NCBI GenBank assembly: GCA_003533505.1 | Contig: DQGD01000014.1 | Location: forward strand, 13,419-77,418 | Reading direction: 5' to 3' | Source: Clostridiales bacterium | GTDB lineage: Bacteria; Bacillota; Clostridia; Christensenellales; Pumilibacteraceae | Length of the DNA: 64,000 nucleotides | Shown: positions 26,207 through 33,503 of the stretch, piece by piece | Numbering within the stretch: position 1 is the first letter of the stretch | Layout: each line of letters opens with the position of its first letter | Translations under genes and position numbers: made by a program | Notes under the pieces: model-generated | The model's input: the letters and a program-made list of their open reading frames with translations, nothing else | The model's database searches: none | Told to the model about the DNA's origin: nothing

Positions 26207-27128
26207 CGATTTCCGCCTCCTCGCGCGTTTTCCCCGTGGCGCACAGGAAAACGTCGTCCATGTCGCCCTTTATCACCTCGAAGTCGGGTAGCTCGCTTAG
26301 CCCCGACAGGAACTCGTAAGCCGCGTGGGTATCGCTCACTTTCACGCGGTAAGCGTTGTCGCCGTAGCGAAACTCGCGCCCCGACCGCCGCAATATTTCG
26401 TCAAAGTTCTCGTCGCGATTGCGGTACAGATAAACGTAGTCGCCGGCGAAGCGGTCTTTAAGCTCCTGCGGAGTGCCCGTCGCAACGATTTTGCCCTTGT
26501 CGATTATCGCCGCCAAGCTCGATTTCGCGGCTTCTTCCATATAGTGCGTGGTCAGAAAGACCGTTGTGCCGGCGGTTTTGCGGATATTGTCCACCACCTC
26601 CCACACTTTCTTACGCGTCATCGGGTCCAGTCCCGTCGTGGGCTCGTCGAGGTAGAGGATTTCGGGCGAGTTGATGAGTCCTCTCGCGATGTCCGCTCGT
26701 CGCCGCTGTCCGCCCGACAGCCGAAGGGGCGGCTTGTTCATTATCTCCGCTAACCCCAGAAGGTCGTCGAGCTCGCTAAGCCGCGCTTTCCAAGCCCGTT
26801 CGCGCAAGCCGTAAAACGCCGCGCGTATCGTCAGGTTGTCTTTGACGGTCAGCCTGCCGTCGAGAAAGCTCGACTGAAACACCACGCCCGTTTTGCGCTT
26901 GATTTCGGCGGAGTGCGAGCGCGAATCGAGCCCGAGTATGCGCACTTCGCCGCTCGTTTTGGGGAGCACCGAGCACAGTATGTCTATCGTCGTGCTCTTG
27001 CCTGCGCCGTTCACGCCGAGGTACGAAAAAAGCGCGCCGCGCGGCACCGAAAACGTCACGCCGCATAGCGCCGTCGCGTCGCCGTAGCGTTTCACAAGGT
27101 CCTTAACTTCTATCGCGTACTCGTTCAT
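26196..27128 (-). CDS. ABC transporter ATP-binding protein (DrrA-like, leaderless mRNA)
   Basis: 310 residues. Walker A NGAGKST in YLGVNGAGKSTTIDIL, Q-loop VVFQSSFLDGRLT, signature LSGGQRRR, Walker B ILYLDEPTTGLDP, H-loop TTHYMEE, then a C-terminal extension of about 90 residues as in DrrA/CcmA-type exporters. There is no Shine-Dalgarno; the ATG lies six bases after the -10 box, so the mRNA is predicted to be leaderless, while the downstream permease has a normal RBS. Confidence 0.93.
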   Translation of the reverse strand: MNEYAIEVKDLVKRYGDATALCGVTFSVPRGALFSYLGVNGAGKSTTIDILCSVLPKTSGEVRILGLDSRSHSAEIKRKTGVVFQSSFLDGRLTVKDNLTIRAAFYGLRERAWKARLSELDDLLGLAEIMNKPPLRLSGGQRRRADIARGLINSPEILYLDEPTTGLDPMTRKKVWEVVDNIRKTAGTTVFLTTHYMEEAAKSSLAAIIDKGKIVATGTPQELKDRFAGDYVYLYRNRDENFDEILRRSGREFRYGDNAYRVKVSDTHAAYEFLSGLSELPDFEVIKGDMDDVFLCATGKTREEAEIDDR

Positions 27129-27134
27129 AATCTA

Positions 27135-27163
27135 ATAGTACCGTTATTTTCGCGGATTGTCAA
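27135..27163 (-). promoter_or_regulatory. Promoter giving leaderless ABC ATPase mRNA
   Basis: Minus strand: TTGACA (27158-27163), 17-bp spacer, TACTAT (27135-27140), six bases TAGATT, then ATG (27126-27128). Confidence 0.75.
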
Positions 27164-27213
27164 CGATTTCGCTTTTTGCGCCGCGCGAGAATTGTCGAAA
27201 CAAAGCAAAAGGC

Positions 27214-27242
27214 TTGATTATTCGCGCGCGATTTGCTATACT
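27214..27242 (+). promoter_or_regulatory. Promoter of thrB
   Basis: TTGATT (27214-27219), 17-bp spacer, TATACT (27237-27242) with TGC before it (extended -10). Confidence 0.75.
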
Positions 27243-27310
27243 AAAGCAAACGCAACGAAAGGACGGCGAGGTTTAGCCTCTTTTTGCGCGAAGAAAACGG
27301 GAGTACGGCA

Positions 27311-28198
27311 ATGAAATTTATCGTGAAAGCAAACGCCACCACCGCCAACGTCGGACCGGGTTTCGACTGCGTGGGGCTTGCGCTCGACCTTAAAAACGAG
27401 ATACTTGTGTCGGACGAAGGAACCGAGCGGCTGACAATCCGCGCAGGCGAGGGCGTGCCCACGGACGAGAATAATCTTATTTATCGGGCGATGGACGAGG
27501 TTTTTAAGGCGGTGGGCTCGCGCCCCGAAAGCTTGACAATCGAGCAGACCGACCGAATCCCCATGGCAAGCGGCTTGGGCAGCAGCGCGGCGTGCATTGC
27601 GCTGGGGGTGAGCGCGGCGAACGCGCTTTCGGGCGGCAAACTTACCGAGCGCGAGCTTATCGACGTCGCGACGAGGCTGGACGGGCACCCCGACAACGTT
27701 TTGCCCTGTCTTGTGGGCGGCGCGGCGGCTGCCGTTATGAATAAGGACGGCGGTGTAGAGCAATATGTCCGCTTCGGGGTTGACGAGCGGCTGTTCGCGG
27801 TAGCGCTCACGCCTGATTTTCCGCTGTCTACCGCGGCTTCGAGAAAGGCGTTGCCGTGTAGCTATCCGAGGGCGGACGTGGTGTACTCGCTGTCGCGCGC
27901 CGTCGTGTGCTTTGCCGCGCTCGCAACGGGCGAGTACGACAAGCTCGCGTGCCTCGACGACAAGCTTCATCAGCCTTATCGCAGTCCGCTCATTCCCGGT
28001 TACGGCGAAGCGGTCGCGGCGCTTCGCGGCGGCGGCGCGACGTGCGCGTTTCTCAGCGGCGCAGGTCCCACCGTGCTCGGTATTTTCGAGGAAAAGAACG
28101 GGCTCAATCGCGGAAACGTCGAGGTAAACGCGCCGCGCGGCTGGGTAAAACGCGTGCTGGATTTTGACGACGCCGGGGTTGTAATCAAAGGGGTGTAA
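27311..28198 (+). CDS. thrB: Homoserine kinase
   Basis: GHMP kinase that phosphorylates L-homoserine in threonine synthesis; 295 residues. The N-terminal ATTANVGPGFDCVGLAL is diagnostic, the GHMP ATP loop is IPMASGLGSSAACIALG, and the C-terminal GHMP motif is AFLSGAGPTVLGIF. The ATG at 27311 was chosen because MKFIVKANATTANVGPGFD matches family N-termini and GGGAG is upstream. Monocistronic as seen; the TAA stop is in the loop of the first hairpin of repeat copy B. Confidence 0.95.
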   Translation: MKFIVKANATTANVGPGFDCVGLALDLKNEILVSDEGTERLTIRAGEGVPTDENNLIYRAMDEVFKAVGSRPESLTIEQTDRIPMASGLGSSAACIALGVSAANALSGGKLTERELIDVATRLDGHPDNVLPCLVGGAAAAVMNKDGGVEQYVRFGVDERLFAVALTPDFPLSTAASRKALPCSYPRADVVYSLSRAVVCFAALATGEYDKLACLDDKLHQPYRSPLIPGYGEAVAALRGGGATCAFLSGAGPTVLGIFEEKNGLNRGNVEVNAPRGWVKRVLDFDDAGVVIKGV

Positions 28199-28455
28199 TT
28201 ACCCCCTATAACCCGAATTAAAAAGTAGCGTTATTATATAATATAATGTCGGTTGTGACAGAAAAGACAGTTTTAATGATGTAGCTTTAATTTTAACAGT
28301 TAGAAAGAAATAATCTACTTTTTTTAGGTGACAAAAAAAGTAGCAAAAAAGTCATTGGGGGACACTTGCGGCTGTGTCCCCCTAATCCCCCCGCAACGCT
28401 TTAAATGTCGCAAATGAGTAACAGCATCTGCACCGCACGACAACCGCAAGCATGG
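28190..28455 (+). repeat. Structured intergenic repeat, copy B (uninterrupted)
   Basis: Reference copy, about 265 bp. GGGGT-GTAATT-ACCCC (28190-28205) holds the thrB stop codon in its loop. Then AAGTAGCGTTATTATATA, TTTTAATGATG, AGAAAGAAATAATCTAC, the CTACTTTTTT/AAAAAAGTAG arms (about 28315-28343), GGGGGACAC/GTGTCCCCC (28357-28382), TAATCCCCCCGCAACGC, and a tail CTGCACCGCACGACAACCGC matching copies A and C. Confidence 0.8.
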
Positions 28456-28467
28456 GGGTAAACGTGT

Positions 28468-28558
28468 AAATTCTAACGCGCACTCTCCGTTTTCTGCCGT
28501 CATCCTGAGTGCGCGGCTTTCCGCGCGCGTGAGGACCCCCGACATGGAACGTATAATC
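28468..28558 (+). repeat. Dispersed repeat, first of a direct pair
   Basis: AACGCGCACTCTCCGT ... CGTCATCCTGAG ... GACATGGAAC. The same order of blocks recurs at 28676-28747. The CGTCAT-CTGAG block followed by GAGG/GAATCC resembles the GTCATTCTGAGCG-type motif scattered in many bacterial genomes. Confidence 0.6.
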
Positions 28559-28675
28559 AACTTTATAAAAAAGGGCAAAAACGTTTTTTTAGCATGGGAT
28601 TATTACGGTCGCGGAAAGCCGCTCCCTCATAATGACGTAGTAAAACAAAAGCGGCTTGCTAAATCTAAATTCAAA

Positions 28676-28747
28676 CGTGCACTCTCCGTCCTAACGTCAT
28701 TCAGAGCGAGGCGAAGCCGAAGCGTGGAATCCCAGACATGGAACAAG
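28676..28747 (+). repeat. Dispersed repeat, second of a direct pair
   Basis: AACGTGCACTCTCCGT, CGTCATTCAGAGCGAGGCG, GGAATCCCAGACATGGAAC; diverged copy of 28468-28558. Confidence 0.6.
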
Positions 28748-28756
28748 TAATAATCC

Positions 28757-28880
28757 TTAACTCGCGCGGAAGCGCGAATATCACTCGCCATAAGGCGAAT
28801 ATCACCCGAGAGCAGCGAGGATATAACTCATGCGTAGCACGAATACCGCTCTCCGCAAGCCGTATATCGCTTTTGCCTCG
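28757..28880 (+). repeat. Array of short hairpins separated by ATATCAC spacers
   Basis: CGCGCGGAAGCGCG, then AATATCAC, TCGCCATAAGGCGA, ATATCAC, then decayed units with GAGGATATAAC. This is a known style of intergenic hairpin array; no gene is seen between 28456 and 28939. Confidence 0.5.
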
Positions 28881-28939
28881 GCAAATTGTTTTCTTAAATC
28901 TGCAAGCGGTTACCGTTTTGACACGGGAACGAAAAGGCG

Positions 28940-30109
28940 TCAGGACAGCTTGCTTTTATCCGCCGATAGGGCTTCGGCGTTTTGCATGCCCTTAAGAATA
29001 AGCATAGACGGCTCGAAGTGCGAATCGAGTTTCAGACTCGCCTCAAAGTCCTCTTTCGCGCCCTCGGGGTCGTTCATGCCCAGCCTCGTCAAGCCGCGAT
29101 AGTAGAGGAGGTAATTGTATTTTTTGGGAGCGGATTTCATCGCTTCGTTGATTATTCGGAAGTTGTCGGACAGTAGTTTCACACGCTTTTCGAGTCCTGC
29201 CATAGCCACCAGCGACGAGCGCGCGGAGATATTGAGCAGGATTATTTCCTCGTCGTCGGGGAAAGAGTCCAGCAGCTTTTCGGTGCCATGCATGGCGTAC
29301 TCGTACTCGCCCAGCATCAGCGCGCGCTGATACTTCGCGGTTTCGCGGCTTATGCCGTTTTCGTTGCGCTCGGACTTCCACTCGATAAACGGGCGGTACC
29401 ATTCCGCGACAAGCGGATGCTCGCCGCTAAGCTCCGCGGTAGTGCAGCAGATATTGTCGGCATACCTGCCGTCAAGCGCCGCCTTGTACACGCCGGGGTT
29501 GTTGATTTTTGCTTCCAGCTCGTCCAGAAGGTCGTACTCGACGGGCGCGCCTATCATGAACACATACGGGAAATAAACCAGCCACAGCGCGCGCAGCTCG
29601 TCGGTCGCGGAGTCGAGCGAAACGATGCTGTTTACCGTCTCGTACAGCGTGGGCTTGTCGGGGAGCACGGCGCTCTCGCCCGTTATCTCGCCGCTGCGGT
29701 ACTTTTTCTGCCAGGCAGGCGAGCCCACGTCGAACTTGTAGAACGTGTTGTCGCCGTCCGTGACTTCGTAGACGTGCTCGACGTCTTTAAGCGACTTGTC
29801 GCGCGACACGAACGAGCAGCCGTACTTTACGAGCACCTTGGATACGCGGTGAAGCTCTTTCGAGTCGAACAGGCAGCGGAACGAGTATACCGCCATCAGA
29901 AGATTGCGCTTTTCGGTCACCGTAATATCCGCGCGGTCGATTACCGCATAGCACAGCTTCGTCAGATAGTCTAGCCCCTTTGTGTCGTCGTCGGGTTCGG
30001 CAGCGTTCGTGTTATCGTCGGGCTCGTTGGTGTTTTCCTTTGCTTTGCAGGACTCGCAGTCGGCGTTCTCGCCCGAGCAGTCCGCGCATTTCTTTTCGTC
30101 GTTTTCCAT
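28940..30109 (-). CDS. TPR-containing protein of unknown function with Cys-rich N-terminus
   Basis: 389 residues, predicted cytoplasmic. The first 45 residues are acidic with a Cys cluster (CADCSGENADCESC, possibly metal-binding). The middle (about 50-250) is helical and unassigned. The C-terminal half resembles tetratricopeptide repeats, clearest in KYNYLLYYRGLTRLGMNDPEGAKEDFEASLKLD. RBS TAGGAG. Its own promoter lies just upstream; no operon partners. A scaffold role is possible from the repeats, but the function is not known. Confidence 0.75.
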   Translation of the reverse strand: MENDEKKCADCSGENADCESCKAKENTNEPDDNTNAAEPDDDTKGLDYLTKLCYAVIDRADITVTEKRNLLMAVYSFRCLFDSKELHRVSKVLVKYGCSFVSRDKSLKDVEHVYEVTDGDNTFYKFDVGSPAWQKKYRSGEITGESAVLPDKPTLYETVNSIVSLDSATDELRALWLVYFPYVFMIGAPVEYDLLDELEAKINNPGVYKAALDGRYADNICCTTAELSGEHPLVAEWYRPFIEWKSERNENGISRETAKYQRALMLGEYEYAMHGTEKLLDSFPDDEEIILLNISARSSLVAMAGLEKRVKLLSDNFRIINEAMKSAPKKYNYLLYYRGLTRLGMNDPEGAKEDFEASLKLDSHFEPSMLILKGMQNAEALSADKSKLS

Positions 30110-30138
30110 AATTCGCGCTCCTATGATTTTCGCCTATC

Positions 30139-30167
30139 ATTATAAACGGTTTTGCGCTTTCGGTCAA
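30139..30167 (-). promoter_or_regulatory. Promoter of the TPR protein gene
   Basis: Minus strand TTGACC (30162-30167), 17-bp spacer, TATAAT (30139-30144). Confidence 0.85.
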
Positions 30168-30215
30168 TCGTTTACGGGGGGGGATAAAACCGTCCCGTAT
30201 GCCGCGCGGACGGGC

Positions 30216-30254
30216 AAAGAAAAAGCGCGCCTGAGAGAAAACGAGCGCGCCTTT
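30216..30254 (-). terminator. Terminator of the NMT1-like ABC operon
   Basis: On the minus strand GCGCGC pairs with a second GCGCGC across a 14-16-nt loop and is followed by TTTTTCTTT, 28 nt after the permease stop. Confidence 0.6.
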
Positions 30255-30281
30255 AACGCAGAATAATTACAATCGACTTTT

Positions 30282-31043
30282 TTAGATCCACGAGCGGAAC
30301 GACAGCGACAGCAGCGCGTACACCAGCTTTTCGAGGACGAGCGCGGCTATTACCGTCAGCACGGTGAGCGCGATGAGACCGGCAACGTCGAAGTAAATCC
30401 GCGCCAGCTGCATCATCATGCCTATCGATTTCGCGGTGGAAGCAAGCACTTCTGCGGCTACCGTCAGCTTCAGCCCCAACGAAACGCACGCCGCCGTCGA
30501 GCGCGAGGCGAGAGGCGCGGCAAGCGGCAGATAAAACCGCAACGCCAACGTCAGACGGCTTGCGCCGTCGATTTTCGCCATGTCGATTACGTCGCGATTG
30601 ACGTTCCCGAGCGCTTCGGTAAACGCGGCGTACAGCGTGGGCAGCAGCACCATTACCGCCACTATCACGGGGGCTTTGCGTGCACCTGCCCACACGATGA
30701 GCAGCAGCACCACCGCCATTGTGGGCAGCGCGCGCAGCACCGACACGAGCGGAGAAAGCAAGCTTTCGAGCGGCTTGAAAAAGCGCGAAACGAGCGCGAG
30801 AACCAACGCCGCCGCGAGCGACGAGATAAACGCCGCGATTGCTCTCAGCACGGTTGCACCGAAAGCCGTCCAGAATCCGGGCTCGCCTAAAAGCGCGGTC
30901 AGCGCGCGCAGGGTAGCGACGGGCTCGGGCAGGATAAACTCGCTGTCCGCCGCTATCGCCGCGAAGTACCACGCAATCAGCACTATCGCGATTACGGCTA
31001 CCGGGTAAGCCGCGTTTTTAAGGATTTTCGCATTCTTTTTCAA
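30282..31043 (-). CDS. ABC transporter permease, SsuC/TauC/ThiX type
   Basis: 253 residues, five to six membrane segments, with the EAA-type loop EALGNVNRDVIDMAKIDGASRLTLALRFYLPLA. It belongs to the permease family serving nitrate, sulfonate, taurine and thiamine-precursor importers. The start codon is TTG at 31043 with AGAGG upstream; the in-frame reading from there (MKKNAKILKN) gives a normal amphipathic start. Third gene of an operon with a binding protein and a TM1266-type regulator. No ATPase gene is in the operon or next to it. Confidence 0.88.
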   Translation of the reverse strand: MKKNAKILKNAAYPVAVIAIVLIAWYFAAIAADSEFILPEPVATLRALTALLGEPGFWTAFGATVLRAIAAFISSLAAALVLALVSRFFKPLESLLSPLVSVLRALPTMAVVLLLIVWAGARKAPVIVAVMVLLPTLYAAFTEALGNVNRDVIDMAKIDGASRLTLALRFYLPLAAPLASRSTAACVSLGLKLTVAAEVLASTAKSIGMMMQLARIYFDVAGLIALTVLTVIAALVLEKLVYALLSLSFRSWI

Positions 31044-31158
31044 TAATTGCCTCTTGATGTTTACTTAATCGAGCCTGCCGCAGTGGCTATCGTATTTGTC
31101 GGAACGGAGATTAAGCCGTCTGTCGCGAACTCGTCGAAGTCGCTAAACCGCCGCGGCT

Positions 31159-32211
31159 TTACGCGAAGAACGCGTCGGAAACGACGGAAGCGGCGTTTTC
31201 TCTAATCGTGCGGATTTTGGCGATGTAATCGTTCACCTGCGACTTCGCGTCGGCGGACTTTTGCACGCGGATATTGCAACCCGTGACGGCGGCTTCGGTG
31301 AGCGCCGCGCCGTTGAGCGAGGTCTGACCGCCCTCTATGAAGTGCTTGCCGACGGCAGTCGCCGCAGCCGCGCCGTTGGTTTTCACCCATTCGGCGGACT
31401 CTTCGAGCGCGGAGTACAGCGCGGTCATAAACGCTTCGTCGCGGAGAAGGTCGTTCTTCACCATAAGTACGGCTTGCGGATAGCCGGACTTGCCGTCTTC
31501 GTCGTTCCACAGCGTTTGCAGATTCATATTGATTTTCGCGCCCGTCTTTTTGGTGACGTTGGAAACGGCAGGCTCGGGAGCGACGACGTAGTGACCGGCT
31601 TTGATTGCCACGGCAATTTCCGTGCCGCCGTTGTTGCCGGCGAGCGTTACCTTGCCAGGGTCTGGAGCGTCCTCTTTGTCGCCGACGACGTAATCGATGT
31701 TCGCGCCTTTAAGCAGCGACATAAACGTCAGCCCCGGTACGTTGTTGATATTCACTACTTCGACAACCGAACCTTTAAGGTCTTCGAGCTTAGCCGCCTC
31801 GCCCTTGCCGATGACGAACAGGTTGCCGTGAGTGAGCACCGCCGCCATTTTGTAGGCGTCGCCCTTGCCGCACAGCAGGCTCGCGGCGTTGACGGGCATC
31901 ACCGCTACCGTCGCGCTTTTGTCGCGGACGTAGTCGCCGATAGCGCTCGCCGTTACCACGGTGTAGGTAAGGTCTGTTTTGCCCAGCTTGTTATCGTCGT
32001 TCATCAGTTTGGCAAGCCCCAGCGCAGGCGCGCCGTCGGGCATGTACACCGAAATCGGCGAAGTGTAGGAGTAAGCAGGCTTGTTGTTGCCCGGGGTAGT
32101 GCCGGGATCGGGGGGAATATTCGGGGTAACGGGGTTTGATCCGCACGCGGCGGAAACCGCTCCGACTACAAGCGCGAGCATAAGACATAAAAAGATACGC
32201 AGTTTTTTCAT
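31159..32211 (-). CDS. NMT1-like ABC transporter substrate-binding lipoprotein
   Basis: 350 residues, lipobox ending at Cys23 (VSAAC), then a Pro/Gly/Asn-rich linker (TPNIPPDPGTTPGNN). The mature domain has the type-2 periplasmic-binding pattern of the SsuA/ThiY/NMT1 group: VYMPDGAPALGLAKLM, VAVMPVNAASLL, VVEVVNINNVPGLTFMSLLKGANI, AIKAGHYVVAPEPAVSNV. Ligand unknown. The neighbouring hydrogenase-type regulator hints at a metal-cofactor or thiol-related compound rather than a sugar (inference only). Confidence 0.88.
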   Translation of the reverse strand: MKKLRIFLCLMLALVVGAVSAACGSNPVTPNIPPDPGTTPGNNKPAYSYTSPISVYMPDGAPALGLAKLMNDDNKLGKTDLTYTVVTASAIGDYVRDKSATVAVMPVNAASLLCGKGDAYKMAAVLTHGNLFVIGKGEAAKLEDLKGSVVEVVNINNVPGLTFMSLLKGANIDYVVGDKEDAPDPGKVTLAGNNGGTEIAVAIKAGHYVVAPEPAVSNVTKKTGAKINMNLQTLWNDEDGKSGYPQAVLMVKNDLLRDEAFMTALYSALEESAEWVKTNGAAAATAVGKHFIEGGQTSLNGAALTEAAVTGCNIRVQKSADAKSQVNDYIAKIRTIRENAASVVSDAFFA

Positions 32212-32256
32212 AATATTTTTCTCCTTTTTAGGTTTGTTTACTTATTATGGGTTTAC

Positions 32257-32505
32257 TTACTTATTCGAGTACAGCGCTTTCGCCGCCACGCCGTCCAGCA
32301 TGCCGAGCTTGCCGGTCAGTCCGTTGATTATGCCGGTAGGCGCGTCCAGCACCACGCTGATTACGTTGACGTTTTTCTCGCGGTAGGGAAGCCCCATTCG
32401 CCCTACGACGAACTGTCCGTATTCGTGAAGAAGCGCGTTCACTCTTTCCGCGCGTTCGGCGTTCTCCACGATAATCGCCACCACGGCTATTCTTGTGTCG
32501 TCCAT
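32257..32505 (-). CDS. TM1266-type iron-only hydrogenase system putative regulator
   Basis: 82 residues with a ferredoxin-like/ACT-like fold pattern: RIAVVAIIVENAERAERVNALLHEYGQFVVGRMGLPYREKNVNVISVVLDAP. This is the family of small putative regulators found with [FeFe]-hydrogenase maturation genes (TM1266). The ATG at 32505 is chosen because AAAGGAGA precedes it; a longer in-frame start lies in the leader terminator. First gene of the operon with the NMT1-like binding protein and permease. No DNA-binding motif is obvious. Confidence 0.85.
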   Translation of the reverse strand: MDDTRIAVVAIIVENAERAERVNALLHEYGQFVVGRMGLPYREKNVNVISVVLDAPTGIINGLTGKLGMLDGVAAKALYSNK

Positions 32506-32692
32506 TGTTAGTATCTCCTTTCGGGAGCGGCTTTTCGCGCCGCAACCGCCAAAATAAACAAAAAGAAACTCCCCCGACCGCAAATCCATGGGCAGGGGGA
32601 GAGAAATAAATATAGGGAATACCTAGGTATTCCGTTATATCGTTTTGTCGCGCTCCGCCACCGTCAGGACGAACCTTTCGGATTGGGTTTAC
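32506..32692 (-). promoter_or_regulatory. Structured leader with attenuator-type terminator
   Basis: The about 187-nt leader from the predicted start at 32692 contains CTCCCCCTG...CGGGGGAG followed by TTTCTTTTTG (terminator about 32564-32602, minus strand), still upstream of the RBS. The 5' part (ATCCGAAAGGTTCGTCCTGA, then CGGTGGCGGAGCGCG) can fold but matches no riboswitch I recognise. Termination before the first gene implies conditional read-through. Confidence 0.6.
32616..32633. promoter_or_regulatory. Perfect 18-bp palindrome, candidate operator
   Basis: GGAATACCTAGGTATTCC, perfectly self-complementary, about 60 bp downstream of the predicted transcription start and upstream of the leader terminator. 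With no loop bases it is better suited to binding a dimeric protein than to an RNA hairpin. Confidence 0.5.
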
Positions 32693-32698
32693 AAGCGC

Positions 32699-32727
32699 AT
32701 TATACCACGCTTTCGCGCCTTTGTCAA
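32699..32727 (-). promoter_or_regulatory. Promoter of the hydrogenase-regulator/NMT1 ABC operon
   Basis: Minus strand TTGACA (32722-32727), 17-bp spacer, TATAAT (32699-32704): full consensus. Confidence 0.88.
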
Positions 32728-32742
32728 TAGTTTAGCGGCGAG

Positions 32743-33051
32743 TTAATCGTCAATCGTGCCGTGCAGCATCGCGCCGTGCAGTATTCTGCGTATCTGCACT
32801 GTTTCGTTCGGTTTGTCGTAATAATAAATCGCAACGTAATTGCCGCAAACAAGGCATCTGCATTTGCGATTTTTGATTGCGTAATTGTGCGGAACGAAGC
32901 CGCTTTCGGGAAAATCGGCGAGAGACATCACGTCCTTTTCAAGTTCCAGATAGAACTCAACGGCATTTTCCGGACTGTCGGCGGCAATATAATCGACAAT
33001 CGAGTTCAAGTCGCTCTCGGCGCGTTGTGTAAAGATTATTTTGCGCGTCAT
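32743..33051 (-). CDS. RelE/ParE-family toxin
   Basis: 102 residues. ParE/RelE-type pattern: KIIFTQRAESDLNSIVDYIAADSPENAVEFYLELE, FPESGFVPHNY, KCRCLVCGNYVAIYYYD and the C-terminal RRILHGA. It overlaps the antitoxin gene by 4 nt (ATGA-type overlap). Whether it cuts ribosome-bound mRNA or poisons gyrase cannot be told; the RRILHG end resembles RelE/ParE members called plasmid-stabilisation proteins. Confidence 0.88.
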   Translation of the reverse strand: MTRKIIFTQRAESDLNSIVDYIAADSPENAVEFYLELEKDVMSLADFPESGFVPHNYAIKNRKCRCLVCGNYVAIYYYDKPNETVQIRRILHGAMLHGTIDD

Positions 33052-33320
33052 AATTCCGCCTTAATATTCAGCCGGCTTCGGACGTTCGCGAAAACCTTTT
33101 CGGCGTCTACCGTTCTGCCGTCGACAATATCCTTGTCCGCTTCGCTCATAAACTGTTCGAGCCTCAGCTCGCGCGCAAACGCGTTGTAGTCCTCGATGCT
33201 CATTATTACGCTGTCGCCGCGCCCGTTTACGGTCAGAAAAATCGGCTCGCCCTGCTCGCGGCAAAGCTTCATAAGCCCCGAGTAATTATTTCTCAATTCC
33301 GACGAGGGTTTAATTTGCAT
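33048..33320 (-). CDS. Phd/YefM-family antitoxin
   Basis: 90 residues. N-terminal Phd/YefM DNA-binding domain: SSELRNNYSGLMKLCREQGEPIFLTVNGRGDSVIMSIEDYNAF. The flexible C-terminal part (DIVDGRTVDAEKVFANVRSRL) would wrap the toxin. RBS AAGGAGG. First gene of the two-gene module; an inverted repeat spans its start codon and its promoter, fitting autorepression. Confidence 0.92.
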   Translation of the reverse strand: MQIKPSSELRNNYSGLMKLCREQGEPIFLTVNGRGDSVIMSIEDYNAFARELRLEQFMSEADKDIVDGRTVDAEKVFANVRSRLNIKAEL

Positions 33321-33358
33321 GGCTTAAGTCGCCTCCTTATGCTTATTGTATGCAAATT
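33312..33358. promoter_or_regulatory. Inverted repeat over the antitoxin start and promoter
   Basis: AATTTGCAT (33312-33320, covering the start codon) and ATGCAAATT (33350-33358, overlapping the -10 box) are perfect 9-bp inverted arms. They can serve as operator half-sites or, in the mRNA, hide the RBS in a hairpin. Confidence 0.6.
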
Positions 33359-33384
33359 ATATCATAATTTTGATACGATGTCAA
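33356..33384 (-). promoter_or_regulatory. Promoter of the toxin-antitoxin module
   Basis: Minus strand TTGACA (33379-33384), 17-bp spacer, TATAAT (33356-33361): full consensus. Confidence 0.88.
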
Positions 33385-33385
33385 G

Positions 33386-33421
33386 AAAAAAATAATCGCC
33401 GCGACTGTCCGTGGCGATTAT
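33386..33421 (-). terminator. Terminator of the membrane protein gene
   Basis: Minus strand ATAATCGCC pairs with GGCGATTAT across a 12-nt loop and is followed by TTTTTTT; it separates the membrane-protein gene from the toxin-antitoxin promoter. Confidence 0.85.
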
Positions 33422-33503
33422 AGAGGAAACGCGAGGCGTTTCGGGTTTTTATTTTGTCCTTTTATCCGGGCGACTGTTTATTATTGAGGTGAGCCGAGTA
33501 GGG

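Noticed and set aside
32640..32692. T-box-like GGTGGC...GCGCG motif in the leader of the TM1266-type gene
   Set aside because: Only about 30 nt precede it in the transcript, so there is no stem I or specifier loop; the second half of the motif also does not match the T-box consensus.
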